Source: Alteromonas mediterranea DE (GTDB lineage: Bacteria > Pseudomonadota > Gammaproteobacteria > Enterobacterales > Alteromonadaceae). From it: 64,000 nucleotides of DNA. Each line of letters begins with the position of its first letter. The stretch's first letter is position 1. Location of the stretch: NCBI RefSeq assembly GCF_000020585.3, contig NC_011138.3, forward strand, positions 4,067,619 to 4,131,618, read 5' to 3'. Under the pieces are notes generated by a model. The model saw only the letters and a list, made by a program, of their open reading frames with translations, did no database searches and was not told the origin of the DNA. The position numbers were made by a program, and so were the translations under genes. Positions 33,633 through 42,905 of this stretch are shown piece after piece.

Positions 33633-34550
33633 ATGACGGCAGGTGATAAAGCAATTCAAATTTTAGACGGTGGAATGGGCCGGGAACTTAAAAAAATTGG
33701 CGCGCCTTTTAGACAACCAGAATGGTCTGCACTGGCGTTAATGCAAAGCCCTGAGTTAGTCAGTGACGTCCATACCCACTTTTTGAATGCAGGTGCCACC
33801 GTTATTACGACCAATACCTACGCATTGGTGCCGTTTCACATTGGTGAGCAAACCTTTAATGAGCAAGCATTCAAGCTTGCCGAAACAGCAGCTAAGCTAG
33901 CAAGAGATGCCGTTAACGCCCAGCAAGATAAACAAGAAGGTAATTTATCGGTGGCGGGCTGTATTCCCCCCGCTTTTGGCTCTTACCGCCCAGATCTATT
34001 TGACGCGAGCAGGGTAAGTGAGATTCTGATGCCTCTTATCGAAGCCCAAGCGCCTTATATCGACGTATGGTTAATTGAAACTGCTAGTTCAATTGAAGAG
34101 GCCGAAGCCGTAGTTTCACTGATTAAAACGCTTTCTTCCCGCCCCATCTGGCTGTCGTTTTCTCTGCACAATAGAGCGTCAACAGATGAGCCTGTTACCC
34201 TTCGCTCTGGCGAGCCTTTAGAAAAAATAGTGCCCGTGCTGCGCGATGTTGAACGTGTACTTTTCAACTGCTCACAGCCAGAAGAAATGGAAAGTGCGAT
34301 TACCATTACACGCAAATTAAACCCCAACATTGCTATTGGCGCCTATGCGAATAGCTTTTCAGAGAGAAAACGTAGCCACCAAGCTAACGCACTTTTATCT
34401 GAACTACGTGATGACGTTACCCCCGCGCGCTATCTTGATTACGTTAAATCTTGGATAGCGGCAGGCGCGAGCACCGTTGGGGGCTGCTGTGGTATTGGGC
34501 CAGAGCATATCAAAGCAATTAGCGAGTTTCTTGAAACGCAAACGAACTAA
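33633..34550 (+). CDS. Homocysteine S-methyltransferase family protein
   Basis: A 305-residue TIM-barrel methyltransferase of the MmuM/BHMT type, transferring a methyl group from S-methylmethionine or a similar donor to homocysteine. DGGMGRELKK at the N terminus and the zinc cysteines in GGCCGIGPEHI at the C terminus (plus one in VLFNCSQPEE) are intact. It starts 33 bases after the ROK regulator and may be co-transcribed with it, although a shared function is not obvious. Confidence 0.88.
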   Translation: MTAGDKAIQILDGGMGRELKKIGAPFRQPEWSALALMQSPELVSDVHTHFLNAGATVITTNTYALVPFHIGEQTFNEQAFKLAETAAKLARDAVNAQQDKQEGNLSVAGCIPPAFGSYRPDLFDASRVSEILMPLIEAQAPYIDVWLIETASSIEEAEAVVSLIKTLSSRPIWLSFSLHNRASTDEPVTLRSGEPLEKIVPVLRDVERVLFNCSQPEEMESAITITRKLNPNIAIGAYANSFSERKRSHQANALLSELRDDVTPARYLDYVKSWIAAGASTVGGCCGIGPEHIKAISEFLETQTN

Positions 34551-34602
34551 TTGCTATCGGCATCAGCACCGCTTAAAGGGGCGGAACATCATGATGTAAA
34601 CG

Positions 34603-35262
34603 CTATTTCGTAACAACGTTTTTCGCCCCTTTTATCAACGCTTCTTTATCGATTTTGTTCGGCACTTCCACACCTCTGCGTGCTGCAGGCCTCGCTTCAA
34701 TACTGTTCTTCCAGCGAATAAGATTGTCTAGCCCTTCGATGCTAACACCAGACCACTCGTACGTGCGCACCCAGCACCAGTTAGCCATATCAGCAATGCT
34801 GTAGTCATCGACTAAGTATGCTTTGTTTTCAAGATGGCCATCGAGCACCGTAAATAAACGCCGCACTTCGTTTTGATATCGGGCGATAGCAACGGGTATC
34901 TTCTCTTCCAAGTAGCGATGAAAGACATTCGCCTGGCCCATCATGGGGCCAATACCGCCCATTTGAAACATGAGCCATTGAATAACTTGACTCTTGCGCT
35001 TGGCGTCACGCGGTAAAAACATGCCCGTCTTTTCTGCCAGATATATCATGATAGCGCCCGATTCGAAGACTACATGCCCATCCTCTTCTCTATCAACAAT
35101 GACAGGAATGCGACCGTTGGGGTTCATGGCTAAAAACTCAGGGGTTTTCTGCTCCCCTTTCATTAAGTTGACGCCATGTGCGGTGTATTTGAGGCCCATT
35201 TCTTCTAAAGCCACCGAGGCTTTCCACCCATTCGGTGTCGCTGCTGTGTATAAATCTATCAT
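34603..35262 (-). CDS. Glutathione S-transferase, Nu-class-like
   Basis: A 219-residue glutathione transferase. The thioredoxin-like N-terminal domain reads [20 protein letters not shown] with Thr/Asn in the active-site region, resembling the YfcG/YghU (Nu) group, which act as disulfide-bond reductases. The SNAIL-type motif appears as [12 protein letters not shown]. Its ATG overlaps the stop codon of the next gene upstream (TAATG), so the two GST genes are coupled. Physiological substrate unknown. Confidence 0.88.
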   Translation of the reverse strand: MIDLYTAATPNGWKASVALEEMGLKYTAHGVNLMKGEQKTPEFLAMNPNGRIPVIVDREEDGHVVFESGAIMIYLAEKTGMFLPRDAKRKSQVIQWLMFQMGGIGPMMGQANVFHRYLEEKIPVAIARYQNEVRRLFTVLDGHLENKAYLVDDYSIADMANWCWVRTYEWSGVSIEGLDNLIRWKNSIEARPAARRGVEVPNKIDKEALIKGAKNVVTK

Positions 35263-35870
35263 TAGGCGTTTGCACTCGCTCTGCTGCTTACCGCCTCGTA
35301 CCAGCGCGTTAAGTTTACGTGCTCGTCCTTCATACGAATTTTAACCACTCGCGCAAAATCCATAGCACACAAGGCGGTAATGTCGGCTATAGAGAACCTA
35401 TCGCCCGCTATAAACTCTTTAACGCCAAGTCGGCGCTCGAGAATATTGAGATATTTCGACGCATTAATACCCGCCTCTTTACCAAACTCTGGTACTGGGG
35501 TCATGCGATCTTTAAAATAGCCCGTTGTATGCTGAAAGCACATGCCAACTTGCATCATAAACGCCAACTCTACTTGTCGCTGCCACATAGAGATGGTTGC
35601 CTTTTCTACTGGCGTCGTCCCCATTAGTGGTGGTTCTGGTTGGAGTGCTTCAAAATAGGTACAAATCGCATCCGTTTCGGCAATACAGGTACCGTCATCA
35701 AGCTCTAAAATAGGTATTTTCCCTAAAGGGTTTTTAGCTCGCATTTCAGCACTTAGGTTTTCGCCTTTTTGGATATCGACCTGAACGTAATCAACATCAA
35801 TGCCCTTTTCGGCTAAAAACATGCGTACTCGACGGGGATTCGGCGCGGTTTTCGTTTCGTAAATTTTCAT
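35262..35870 (-). CDS. Glutathione S-transferase
   Basis: A 202-residue GST with N-terminal [42 protein letters not shown] (cis-Pro and glutathione-binding segment) and an all-helical C-terminal domain with [14 protein letters not shown]. It is the first gene of a two-GST operon. The class cannot be assigned with certainty. Confidence 0.88.
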   Translation of the reverse strand: MKIYETKTAPNPRRVRMFLAEKGIDVDYVQVDIQKGENLSAEMRAKNPLGKIPILELDDGTCIAETDAICTYFEALQPEPPLMGTTPVEKATISMWQRQVELAFMMQVGMCFQHTTGYFKDRMTPVPEFGKEAGINASKYLNILERRLGVKEFIAGDRFSIADITALCAMDFARVVKIRMKDEHVNLTRWYEAVSSRASANA

Positions 35871-36000
35871 AGTTTTTGTCTCGAGGCTTATTCACGCGTT
35901 ATAGGGTGTAACAGCAAAGCTTAGAGTAGTAACTGAACTACTTGGTTTCAAATCACTCTGTATCTCAGTAAAACTATTCAGCACCTTTATGGTTATACCT

Positions 36001-36990
36001 CTAAAGCGACGTCAGTACTTTCAAGCGTTTTATCTCGTTTACACTAAACTTTTGGCTTTGATAGTCGGCTAATGCTTCTTCAAACGCCTGCGCCGTCAGC
36101 GACTGCTGCTTTAACGTGTCTCGGTAGCGCTCAAATTCTGCCACACGACTTTTCCATTCAGCCTGCTGCTTCCACGTCTGCGTTAATCGCTCTGCTACCT
36201 CAGGGCCAAATTCCGCTGCTACTGCATTATAGCGGTCGTTTAAACTCCCATGCGCCCGCTTTATCTCGTTAATGCGATGCATATTAAGCGTAGGCTGAAA
36301 CACTGTCCTTTCTTCGCTATTGCCTGCTTTAATCGACTCGACAATCAGCCCCTTGCGCACCTCTTTGGATAAATGACTTTCCTGCGCTAGAGCAAGTCGG
36401 GCAAGGGCCGCTTCGTCTACTTTCGCATCTCGGCTAAATAAATAGTGATATTCGTTTTCTGAAAAATATGCGCGCCGAAGGTCTTCCCGCTCATCTAATT
36501 TATATGAAATATCTCGCAGGCTGTGCGTGGCTAGATCAATGTCTAATTCTGTTGACGACAACGCCACTTTATAATCGACATAGCGAGAAAACAAATCAGT
36601 GGCCACCTGCCGCGACGATACCGTAAAAGACACCTTAGCGTGCGATACATAGGCACGCTTAATAACGTCAGGTACATCACTGGTTCTTTGGAATATGAAG
36701 CGGTCAAAAAGATCTTTGGTTGTATAGCTTAGTTCAAAAGCAATAAGCCCTACATCGTCTTGCGAAACGGGGGGTCGACGAGTGCTAGTTTGCTGCTTTG
36801 CTTCAGTTTGGATAGCTGGTTGCTCACTGTCAAAAGTACTTTTGGCAAGCGAACTTTCTTTGACCGCGCGGTTTATTTGATTGCCCCTTACTTCTGGCGA
36901 ACCGTCAAAATAAAAGGTATAGCTTAACGTGACAAGGAGAGCACTAAGCCCTCCTATAGCCACTATATAACGCTTACGTAAAAGCTTCAC
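36001..36990 (-). CDS. Lipase-specific foldase (Lif), divergent
   Basis: Membrane-anchored periplasmic chaperone for the lipase upstream, 329 residues. One N-terminal anchor (residues 8-28), a variable Ala/Gln/Thr-rich linker, then a long helical region as in Lif proteins. The family motif RxxFDY(F/C)LSAxGE is replaced by TKDLFDRFIFQRTSD at about residues 91-105, and the preceding SLxGT motif is not recognisable. Identification rests on position directly after the lipase (TAGTG overlap, GTG start), topology and helical repeats. A divergent but probably functional foldase. Confidence 0.8.
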   Translation of the reverse strand: MKLLRKRYIVAIGGLSALLVTLSYTFYFDGSPEVRGNQINRAVKESSLAKSTFDSEQPAIQTEAKQQTSTRRPPVSQDDVGLIAFELSYTTKDLFDRFIFQRTSDVPDVIKRAYVSHAKVSFTVSSRQVATDLFSRYVDYKVALSSTELDIDLATHSLRDISYKLDEREDLRRAYFSENEYHYLFSRDAKVDEAALARLALAQESHLSKEVRKGLIVESIKAGNSEERTVFQPTLNMHRINEIKRAHGSLNDRYNAVAAEFGPEVAERLTQTWKQQAEWKSRVAEFERYRDTLKQQSLTAQAFEEALADYQSQKFSVNEIKRLKVLTSL

Positions 36991-37964
36991 TACAGCCCTA
37001 ACGCTTTTAGTCTATTTGCCTGACGAACAAACACATCTACAGGGTTGGTTTCAAACCAATGGGTGATGCCAAAGCTCTGATTCACCTCATCTAGATGATT
37101 CATTTTATAATTGTCTTTAAGCACCTTTCCTAAATGCGAACTACAGGTTGATACTAAGCCGTCGTTTGGCTCCTTAAACGCTGTGCCGGTAATAGCTAGA
37201 AAAGGGTCAACGACGTCGAGAGCATTAGTATAAGTTCTACCGCCACTCCACGAGAAATAATACACACCATTGTCTGCCAACATCTTACCGTCGTTGCGAC
37301 AATACGCTGTCGGCATGCCTTCTGGATACTTTTGGTTAAACGCCACTGAACCTGATGTAGACAAAGAGTTTAACGCAGCAATTGAATCGGTTGGCTTGTC
37401 TCTTGGGTCTGAGCCTGAAGCAATTTCTATAATGTTGGCAAACGCGTCAACAACGACCCCTACGGCGCCTTCGCCCACGGAATCTTCTGCAAAAGCGTCT
37501 CTAAGCTGGTCAGCGACCTTACTTCCCCAATTTACACCCGCTACCGAGCTTACAGAGGCCACTTTATTCGGCGCAACACTCGCTGCATAGCGCGCAGTAG
37601 GACCGCCGTGACTATGGCCTATCAAATTGACTTTTTCAGCACCGGAGAGCGCTAATACTTCATCGATATATTCTAGAAGCTGCTCCCCACGTACTTCTGT
37701 AGAATTTGCCGGTGAAACTTCAGCGATGTAAACCATTGCACCGTTTCGACTGAGCTTGTGAGGCACTTTGTAAAAGTAGTCAACAAACAGGACATCTTCG
37801 AAACCGAAAAGGCCATGAACAAGGACAATCGGATGTTTTGTTTTAGCGTATGTATTCGCTTGTGCTTGCCCCGAATAGCCCGTGGCAAGAGTAAACAGTG
37901 CAATGACGCTGACCAAGGTAACAGCAAGTGTCTGTCTTGCGTGATTATAGTTATTGCGTTGCAT
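36990..37964 (-). CDS. Secreted triacylglycerol lipase, family I
   Basis: Extracellular lipase, 324 residues with a Sec signal peptide ending near AQA-N (residue 36). The oxyanion region VLVHGLFGFE, nucleophile GHSHGGPTARY, catalytic Asp in EPNDGLVSTCSSHLG and catalytic His with calcium-binding Asp in MNHLDEVNQ match Pseudomonas/Burkholderia-type lipases, and two Cys (AYCRND and CSSH) correspond to their disulfide. Secretion would use Sec plus type II export. Coupled to the foldase gene downstream. Confidence 0.94.
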   Translation of the reverse strand: MQRNNYNHARQTLAVTLVSVIALFTLATGYSGQAQANTYAKTKHPIVLVHGLFGFEDVLFVDYFYKVPHKLSRNGAMVYIAEVSPANSTEVRGEQLLEYIDEVLALSGAEKVNLIGHSHGGPTARYAASVAPNKVASVSSVAGVNWGSKVADQLRDAFAEDSVGEGAVGVVVDAFANIIEIASGSDPRDKPTDSIAALNSLSTSGSVAFNQKYPEGMPTAYCRNDGKMLADNGVYYFSWSGGRTYTNALDVVDPFLAITGTAFKEPNDGLVSTCSSHLGKVLKDNYKMNHLDEVNQSFGITHWFETNPVDVFVRQANRLKALGL

Positions 37965-37991
37965 GGTGTGTGCTCCATAATTATGTTTAGG

Positions 37992-38013
37992 AATGGTCTG
38001 TGGTCAGACCATT
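37992..38013. promoter_or_regulatory. FadR-like palindrome upstream of lipase
   Basis: AATGGTCTG-TGGT-CAGACCATT, a perfect nine-base inverted repeat 28 bases before the lipase ATG. Within it TGGTCAGACCA (38001-38011) matches the core TGGTCNGACCA of the enterobacterial FadR box, suggesting control of the lipase operon by fatty-acid status. Confidence 0.6.
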
Positions 38014-38212
38014 GTTATTATTATGTTAACACAGTGTAAAGATCAACCATCGTATTGCAATTTTAATATTCGGTGAGGATAGCTGGGTAAGCCGCTTGTC
38101 CTTTTTCGGTTAATAATACTTAGCAAATTCAAAAAGCTAGATTCGTTTCTAGCTATGACTTTCTATACTATTTCTTAAGGCAATAGAGGGAATAAATAGA
38201 ACTAATAACCTA

Positions 38213-38965
38213 TTATTCATGCTTAGAATACGCTTGGATAAAATTGACCGACAGGCTTGGCGTTGTTAACCATTCACCTTTAAAGGGATTGAGGCGCATA
38301 CCCGTTTGGTGTTTTAGCGCAAACCTGTCACCCACCCACGCTTGTAACTCTTGGGGTTTTACAAATTTACGCCAGTCGTGAGTGCCCACAGGCAAATAGC
38401 GCATCACATATTCAGCGCCCACTATTGCAATTACATAACTTTTAATTGTTCTGTTAAGCGTTGCTAGGATGAGTAAACCACCCGGTTTAACTAGGCTTGC
38501 ACACTCATTAATTAACTGACGCTGGTCAGGTACATGCTCTACCACCTCGGCGTTGATCACAACGTCATATTGCTGGCCAGTCATTACCGCTTCACTTGAC
38601 AGCATATGTTTATACTCGACGTCTACGCCACTTTTTAGCGCATGACGTTTCGCAACTTCAACACTTACTGAACTGGCATCAATACCCGTCACCTTTGCCC
38701 CTAACGCGGCCAAAGGTTCACTGATGAGACCACCGCCACTGCCGATATCAATGATGGATAACGCAGAATAGTCTGGAGGAAGATTGCCTTTACCAAAGTG
38801 GTTCTCTATTTGGGTTTTAATTACAGTCAATCTTGCTCGATTAAATTCTAGCGCCGTTTTGTATTTCCCGCTTGGGTCCCACCAAGAGTCTGCAAGGGCA
38901 TCAAAGCGCGTAATTTCTTCTTCGGAAAAATTACTATTACCTGTTTTTTTGCTTTTATCGAGCAC
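38213..38965 (-). CDS. ubiG: Ubiquinone biosynthesis O-methyltransferase UbiG
   Basis: SAM-dependent methyltransferase performing both O-methylations in ubiquinone synthesis. 250 residues. It begins with the family-specific FDALADSWWDPSGKYKTALEFNRARL, then motif I IDIGSGGGLISEPLAALGA, and the post-motif segments NAEVVEHVPDQ and GGLLILATLNRTIKSY. The start is GTG at 38965. Stand-alone gene on the minus strand. Confidence 0.95.
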   Translation of the reverse strand: MLDKSKKTGNSNFSEEEITRFDALADSWWDPSGKYKTALEFNRARLTVIKTQIENHFGKGNLPPDYSALSIIDIGSGGGLISEPLAALGAKVTGIDASSVSVEVAKRHALKSGVDVEYKHMLSSEAVMTGQQYDVVINAEVVEHVPDQRQLINECASLVKPGGLLILATLNRTIKSYVIAIVGAEYVMRYLPVGTHDWRKFVKPQELQAWVGDRFALKHQTGMRLNPFKGEWLTTPSLSVNFIQAYSKHE

Positions 38966-39109
38966 GATTTTTTACCTTTAACCGTAATGACATATACACA
39001 TACCTGTTGACCCTAAGTACCCAGGGCAATAAGGTAAAGCAGTGAGTACTAGCGCGTATATGACGTTGCTTTTATGCATAATTATACGTAGTTAAAGAGG
39101 GTTTTGATT

Positions 39110-39469
39110 TTGGCGAATGCAAAAAATGTTTATGGCCGTCCACTACAATTGTGTTGTGGCAATACGGGTTATACCCGAGAGGGTTTTTGTTACGTACCTG
39201 ACGCAGATGTAGGGAATCATAGCGTGTGCGCTGTTGTTACCGATGAGTTTCTACAGTTTTCACTGCGCCAAGGAAATGACCTTATCACGCCTTGGCCTAG
39301 TATGTCGTTCCCAGGATTGTTAGACGGCGATAGATGGTGTTTGTGTGCGGCGCGCTGGCTGCAAGCTTACGAGGCCGGCGTTGCGCCCAAAGTACGGTTA
39401 GAAGCCACCCACGAGAAAGCGCTCGATATCATTCCTCTGGCCCTGCTAGAAGACTTTGCCGCCGAATAA
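39110..39469 (+). CDS. DUF2237 family protein
   Basis: A 119-residue conserved protein of unknown function. The family is recognisable from KNVYGRPLQLCCGNTGYTRE, DVGNHSVCAVVTDEFL, GNDLITPWPSMSFPGLLDGD, RWCLCAARWLQAYEAGVAP and LEATHEKALD. Several conserved Cys residues might bind a metal. The start is taken as TTG 39110 because AGAGGG lies eight bases upstream; TTG 39104 is also open. Single gene. Confidence 0.85.
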   Translation: MANAKNVYGRPLQLCCGNTGYTREGFCYVPDADVGNHSVCAVVTDEFLQFSLRQGNDLITPWPSMSFPGLLDGDRWCLCAARWLQAYEAGVAPKVRLEATHEKALDIIPLALLEDFAAE

Positions 39470-39481
39470 GGATGCCGCGTA

Positions 39482-39505
39482 TGGCGCGCCAGATTTAGCG
39501 CGCCA
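39482..39505. repeat. G+C-rich hairpin after DUF2237
   Basis: TGGCGCGC at 39482-39489 pairs with GCGCGCCA at 39498-39505 around an eight-base loop. It may be a terminator for the DUF2237 gene, although the following T-run is weak. Confidence 0.45.
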
Positions 39506-39512
39506 CTCTTCA

Positions 39513-39580
39513 TTTAATGATTATGGTCGTTTAATGATTATGGTCACTTAATTATCATGGTCGCTTAATTATTAAGGCGT
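39513..39580. repeat. 17-base tandem repeat, about four units
   Basis: TTTAATGATTATGGTCG is followed directly by TTTAATGATTATGGTCA, CTTAATTATCATGGTCG and a partial fourth unit CTTAATTATTAAGG. The array lies between converging genes and runs into the last codons of the aldehyde dehydrogenase gene, whose stop is at 39572-39574. Confidence 0.85.
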
Positions 39581-40999
39581 GCGGATCACCATGAGACGGG
39601 TTTCTGACATATCTTCTATAGCATAGCGAATACCTTCGCGACCAAGCCCTGAATCTTTAACACCGCCATAAGGCATGTTATCTACGCGCCAGCTTGGTAC
39701 ATCGCCAATAACAACGCCGCCTACTTCAAGCTCATTCCACGCTTGGTGTGCTTTGTAGATATCGCGGGTGAAAACCCCTGCCTGCAGACCATAACGACTG
39801 TTATTCACTTCTTTCAGTGCTTCATCGAAGTCATCAAAAGGTACTAGAATAGACAAGGGGCCAAAAGCCTCTTCGGCGCTGGCATCGCAATCTTTCGGGA
39901 CATTTTCCATCACGGTAGCGTCTAGCATAGCGCCATTTCGCGTACCGCCACAAAGAACTGCCGCCCCTTTGTCTTTCGCTTCTTCAATCCAGCTGTGAAG
40001 CCGCTCAGCTTCCCCTTCAGAAATCATAGGGCCAATGAAGGTATCTTCATTCGACGGGTCACCCGACACTAAACCTTTCACTTTCTCAACGTAGCGCGTT
40101 TTAAACTCGTCATAAATGTTGCGGTGAACGAGCAGTCGCTGAACACTAATACAGCTTTGCCCTGACTGGTAATAAGCCCCTACAATCACGCGCTCAATAG
40201 CGTCTTCGATATCGGCGTCTTCATCAACCACACACGCAGCGTTTCCGCCCAGCTCTAATACTACCGGCTTCTTACCCGCTTTAGCTTTAAGCGCCCAGCC
40301 TACATCTGGAGACCCAGTAAAGCTGAGCAGCTTCAGGCGTTCATCTGTAGTGAATAAATCTGCTCCGTCGCGGCTACACGGTAAAATGGAAAATGCACCT
40401 TTCGGTAGGTCGGTTTCGGCCAGTACTTCACCAATGATAAGCGCACCAATAGGTGTACGCGAAGCCGGTTTAAGTACAAAGGTACAGCCGGCGGCTATAG
40501 CCGGTGCAACCTTGTGGGCGGCTAAATTAAGCGGAAAGTTAAATGGCGATATAAACGAACATGGGCCGATAGGCACTTTTTTCGTCATACCTTGATAACC
40601 CTTGGCGCGAGCAGATATTTCTAAGTTGACCGTTTCACCATTTATGCGAACCGACTCTTCTGCTGCTATTTTGAAAGTATCAATAAGACGGGTAACTTCG
40701 CCTTTCGCGTCTTTAATGGGTTTACCCGCTTCAATGCAAAGGGCTTTCGCAAGCTCATCAGCGCGTTCGGTAAAGCGCTTAACACAGTGCTCTAACACCG
40801 CTTGTCTCTCATAAGGGGCCAGGGCGGCCATGGCAGGTTGCGCCTGCTGCGCAGCAGCAATCGCTTTATCAATAGTGTCAGCATCGGCCATGGCGACTTT
40901 AGTGGCTACCTCGCCGGTATATTTGTTTGTTACCTCTAAATCGGTGTTCGCGTACTCAGGCTCACTGGCTAAATAATAGGGATAGCTTTCCTTCAACAT
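39572..40999 (-). CDS. NAD(P)-dependent aldehyde dehydrogenase
   Basis: Aldehyde dehydrogenase superfamily, 475 residues. The catalytic Cys is in YQSGQSCISVQR, the general base Glu in LELGGNAA, and the cofactor region FISPFNFPLNLAAHK carries the conserved Asn. Some features (PYGGVKDSGLGREG) recall the lactaldehyde/glyceraldehyde-3-phosphate (non-phosphorylating) branch. It follows the acetolactate-synthase-like gene by 32 bases, so the two form an operon; the aldehyde could be a product or by-product of that enzyme, which is inference. Confidence 0.88.
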   Translation of the reverse strand: MLKESYPYYLASEPEYANTDLEVTNKYTGEVATKVAMADADTIDKAIAAAQQAQPAMAALAPYERQAVLEHCVKRFTERADELAKALCIEAGKPIKDAKGEVTRLIDTFKIAAEESVRINGETVNLEISARAKGYQGMTKKVPIGPCSFISPFNFPLNLAAHKVAPAIAAGCTFVLKPASRTPIGALIIGEVLAETDLPKGAFSILPCSRDGADLFTTDERLKLLSFTGSPDVGWALKAKAGKKPVVLELGGNAACVVDEDADIEDAIERVIVGAYYQSGQSCISVQRLLVHRNIYDEFKTRYVEKVKGLVSGDPSNEDTFIGPMISEGEAERLHSWIEEAKDKGAAVLCGGTRNGAMLDATVMENVPKDCDASAEEAFGPLSILVPFDDFDEALKEVNNSRYGLQAGVFTRDIYKAHQAWNELEVGGVVIGDVPSWRVDNMPYGGVKDSGLGREGIRYAIEDMSETRLMVIRTP

Positions 41000-41031
41000 C
41001 TTTTGACTCCTTACCGTTTCAATACTGTTGC

Positions 41032-42672
41032 TTAAAGCTTGGCGCTAAGCTCTTTGATTGTGTGATTGAGTGTTTTGTCATTCATGCTGTAATCAACCGG
41101 GCAATCGATAATATGCACACCTTTTGTGTTCAAACACTTATCAACCAGATGAATAAGCACATCCGTGTCATCTACTCGCCACCCCTGCGCACCGTAACTT
41201 TGCGCATACTTAACGAAGTTGGGGTTGCCGTAGTCCAAACCAAACTCATCAAACTGCATGTTAGCTTGCTTCCACTTAATCATTCCGTACGCGTCGTCAC
41301 GTAAGATGATCACCACTAGGTCCAGCTTTAGTCGCACAGCGGTTTCGATTTCTTGGCTATTCATCATAAACCCACCGTCACCGCATACGGCTAACACTGG
41401 GGCATCGGGTTTGACTAATTTTGCTGCAATGGCAGAGGGTAAGCCCGCCCCCATTGACGCTAAAGCATTATCTAGAAGCAACGTATTGGGGTGGTACGCA
41501 GGGTAATTCCTAGCAAACCATATTTTGTAGATACCGTTATCGAGGGTAACAATACCATTATCAGGCATCACTTTACGAATATCGCGAACCAGTCTTTCAG
41601 GTAAAATGGGAAAGCGGTTGTCGTCTTCTGCTTCGGCGCGGTGCTCAACATAGGCTTGGTGTACATCTTTGTAGAAGTCTAATTTCCAATCGTCCTGAGG
41701 CGTAATGCCTTCTTTAATCTGCCAAATGCTATTGGCAATATCGCCAACGACCTCTAACTGTGGAAAGTAAACAGGGTCGACAGCGGCCGAATCAAAGTTG
41801 ACGTGTATCACCTTCTTATCGTTGTGATGCATGAAAAATGGCGGCTTCTCTACTACATCATGGCCCACATTGATAATAAGGTCCGCTCTTTCAATGGCGC
41901 GATGCACAAAGTCGCCGTCAGAAAGGGCCGTATTCCCTGCAAAGCGAGGATCGCTTTCATTGAGCACGCCCTTACCCATCTGCGTAGTCACAAACGGAAT
42001 GCAGGTTTTATCAACAAACTCTCTGAGCATCTTCGCAGTGAGTTTGCGATTGGCCCCTGCGCCTATTAGCAGTAGTGGCGACTGTGCTTCTTCAATCATG
42101 GAAATAGCTGCAGCAATTGCTTTGTACTCCGCAATTGGTCTGCGCGTCATGCTGGGCGATAAAATTTGCTCGCTAGTTTCCTCGGCAGCAATGTCCTCAG
42201 GTAATTCAATATGAACGGCGCCGGGGCGTTCTTCGTGGGCTAACCTAAAGGCTTCACGAACCGTGGAAGGAATTCTGTCGCCACTTACAATTTGATTAGT
42301 AAACTTGGTTATGGGTCGCATCATGTCAACAATGTCAATCACTTGGAAGCGACCTTGCTTACTTGTTTTGATCGGTTTTTGGCCTGTGATCATGAGCATT
42401 GGCATAGCGCCAAGTTGGGCGTAAGCCGCGGGCGTGACTAAGTTTGTTGCGCCGGGACCTAGGGTCGATAAACACACGCCAACTTTTCCGGTTAGCCTGC
42501 CGTAAGTGGCAGCCATAAACCCGGCCCCCTGCTCATGACGGGTGAGTACCAATTTAATTGAGGACGCACGCAAAGACTCTAGTAAGTCGAGGTTTTCTTC
42601 GCCGGGGATACCAAAGACGTATTCAACACCTTCAGCTTCTAATGCTTTGACAAATAAGTCGGACGCTTTCAT
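41032..42672 (-). CDS. Acetolactate synthase-like ThDP enzyme
   Basis: ThDP-dependent enzyme of the large-subunit acetolactate synthase family, 546 residues from ATG 42672, which has AGGAGCG upstream. Catalytic Glu in TRHEQGAGFMAATYGRLTG, and ThDP-binding VCGDGGFMMNSQEIETAVRL with DDAYG. No small regulatory subunit follows, as in catabolic AlsS-type enzymes. Paired with an aldehyde dehydrogenase, it may instead decarboxylate or condense another 2-keto acid; the substrate cannot be assigned. Confidence 0.82.
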   Translation of the reverse strand: MKASDLFVKALEAEGVEYVFGIPGEENLDLLESLRASSIKLVLTRHEQGAGFMAATYGRLTGKVGVCLSTLGPGATNLVTPAAYAQLGAMPMLMITGQKPIKTSKQGRFQVIDIVDMMRPITKFTNQIVSGDRIPSTVREAFRLAHEERPGAVHIELPEDIAAEETSEQILSPSMTRRPIAEYKAIAAAISMIEEAQSPLLLIGAGANRKLTAKMLREFVDKTCIPFVTTQMGKGVLNESDPRFAGNTALSDGDFVHRAIERADLIINVGHDVVEKPPFFMHHNDKKVIHVNFDSAAVDPVYFPQLEVVGDIANSIWQIKEGITPQDDWKLDFYKDVHQAYVEHRAEAEDDNRFPILPERLVRDIRKVMPDNGIVTLDNGIYKIWFARNYPAYHPNTLLLDNALASMGAGLPSAIAAKLVKPDAPVLAVCGDGGFMMNSQEIETAVRLKLDLVVIILRDDAYGMIKWKQANMQFDEFGLDYGNPNFVKYAQSYGAQGWRVDDTDVLIHLVDKCLNTKGVHIIDCPVDYSMNDKTLNHTIKELSAKL

Positions 42673-42905
42673 GTACTGCACGCTCCTTGTAAAGAGGTAT
42701 TTCAATGTATGTGATAGGTTGTTACGACTTCAGCATAAAAAACGATTGGTATTTTTTATGACATTTCTAAGTTACAGGTGGTCTAGGACAATGCCAACCA
42801 GTATCGCAGTAATGAGGCTTCATGACCGTCGATTTGATAGGGTAAGTTGTTCAACGTAAGCCAAAGGCGGTAATACTCGCTACACAAGGTAGGTCGAAAA
42901 CCGGG

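Noticed and set aside
39513..39580. Possible CRISPR-like array
   Set aside because: Units are 17 bases in direct tandem without spacers, and no cas gene is present.
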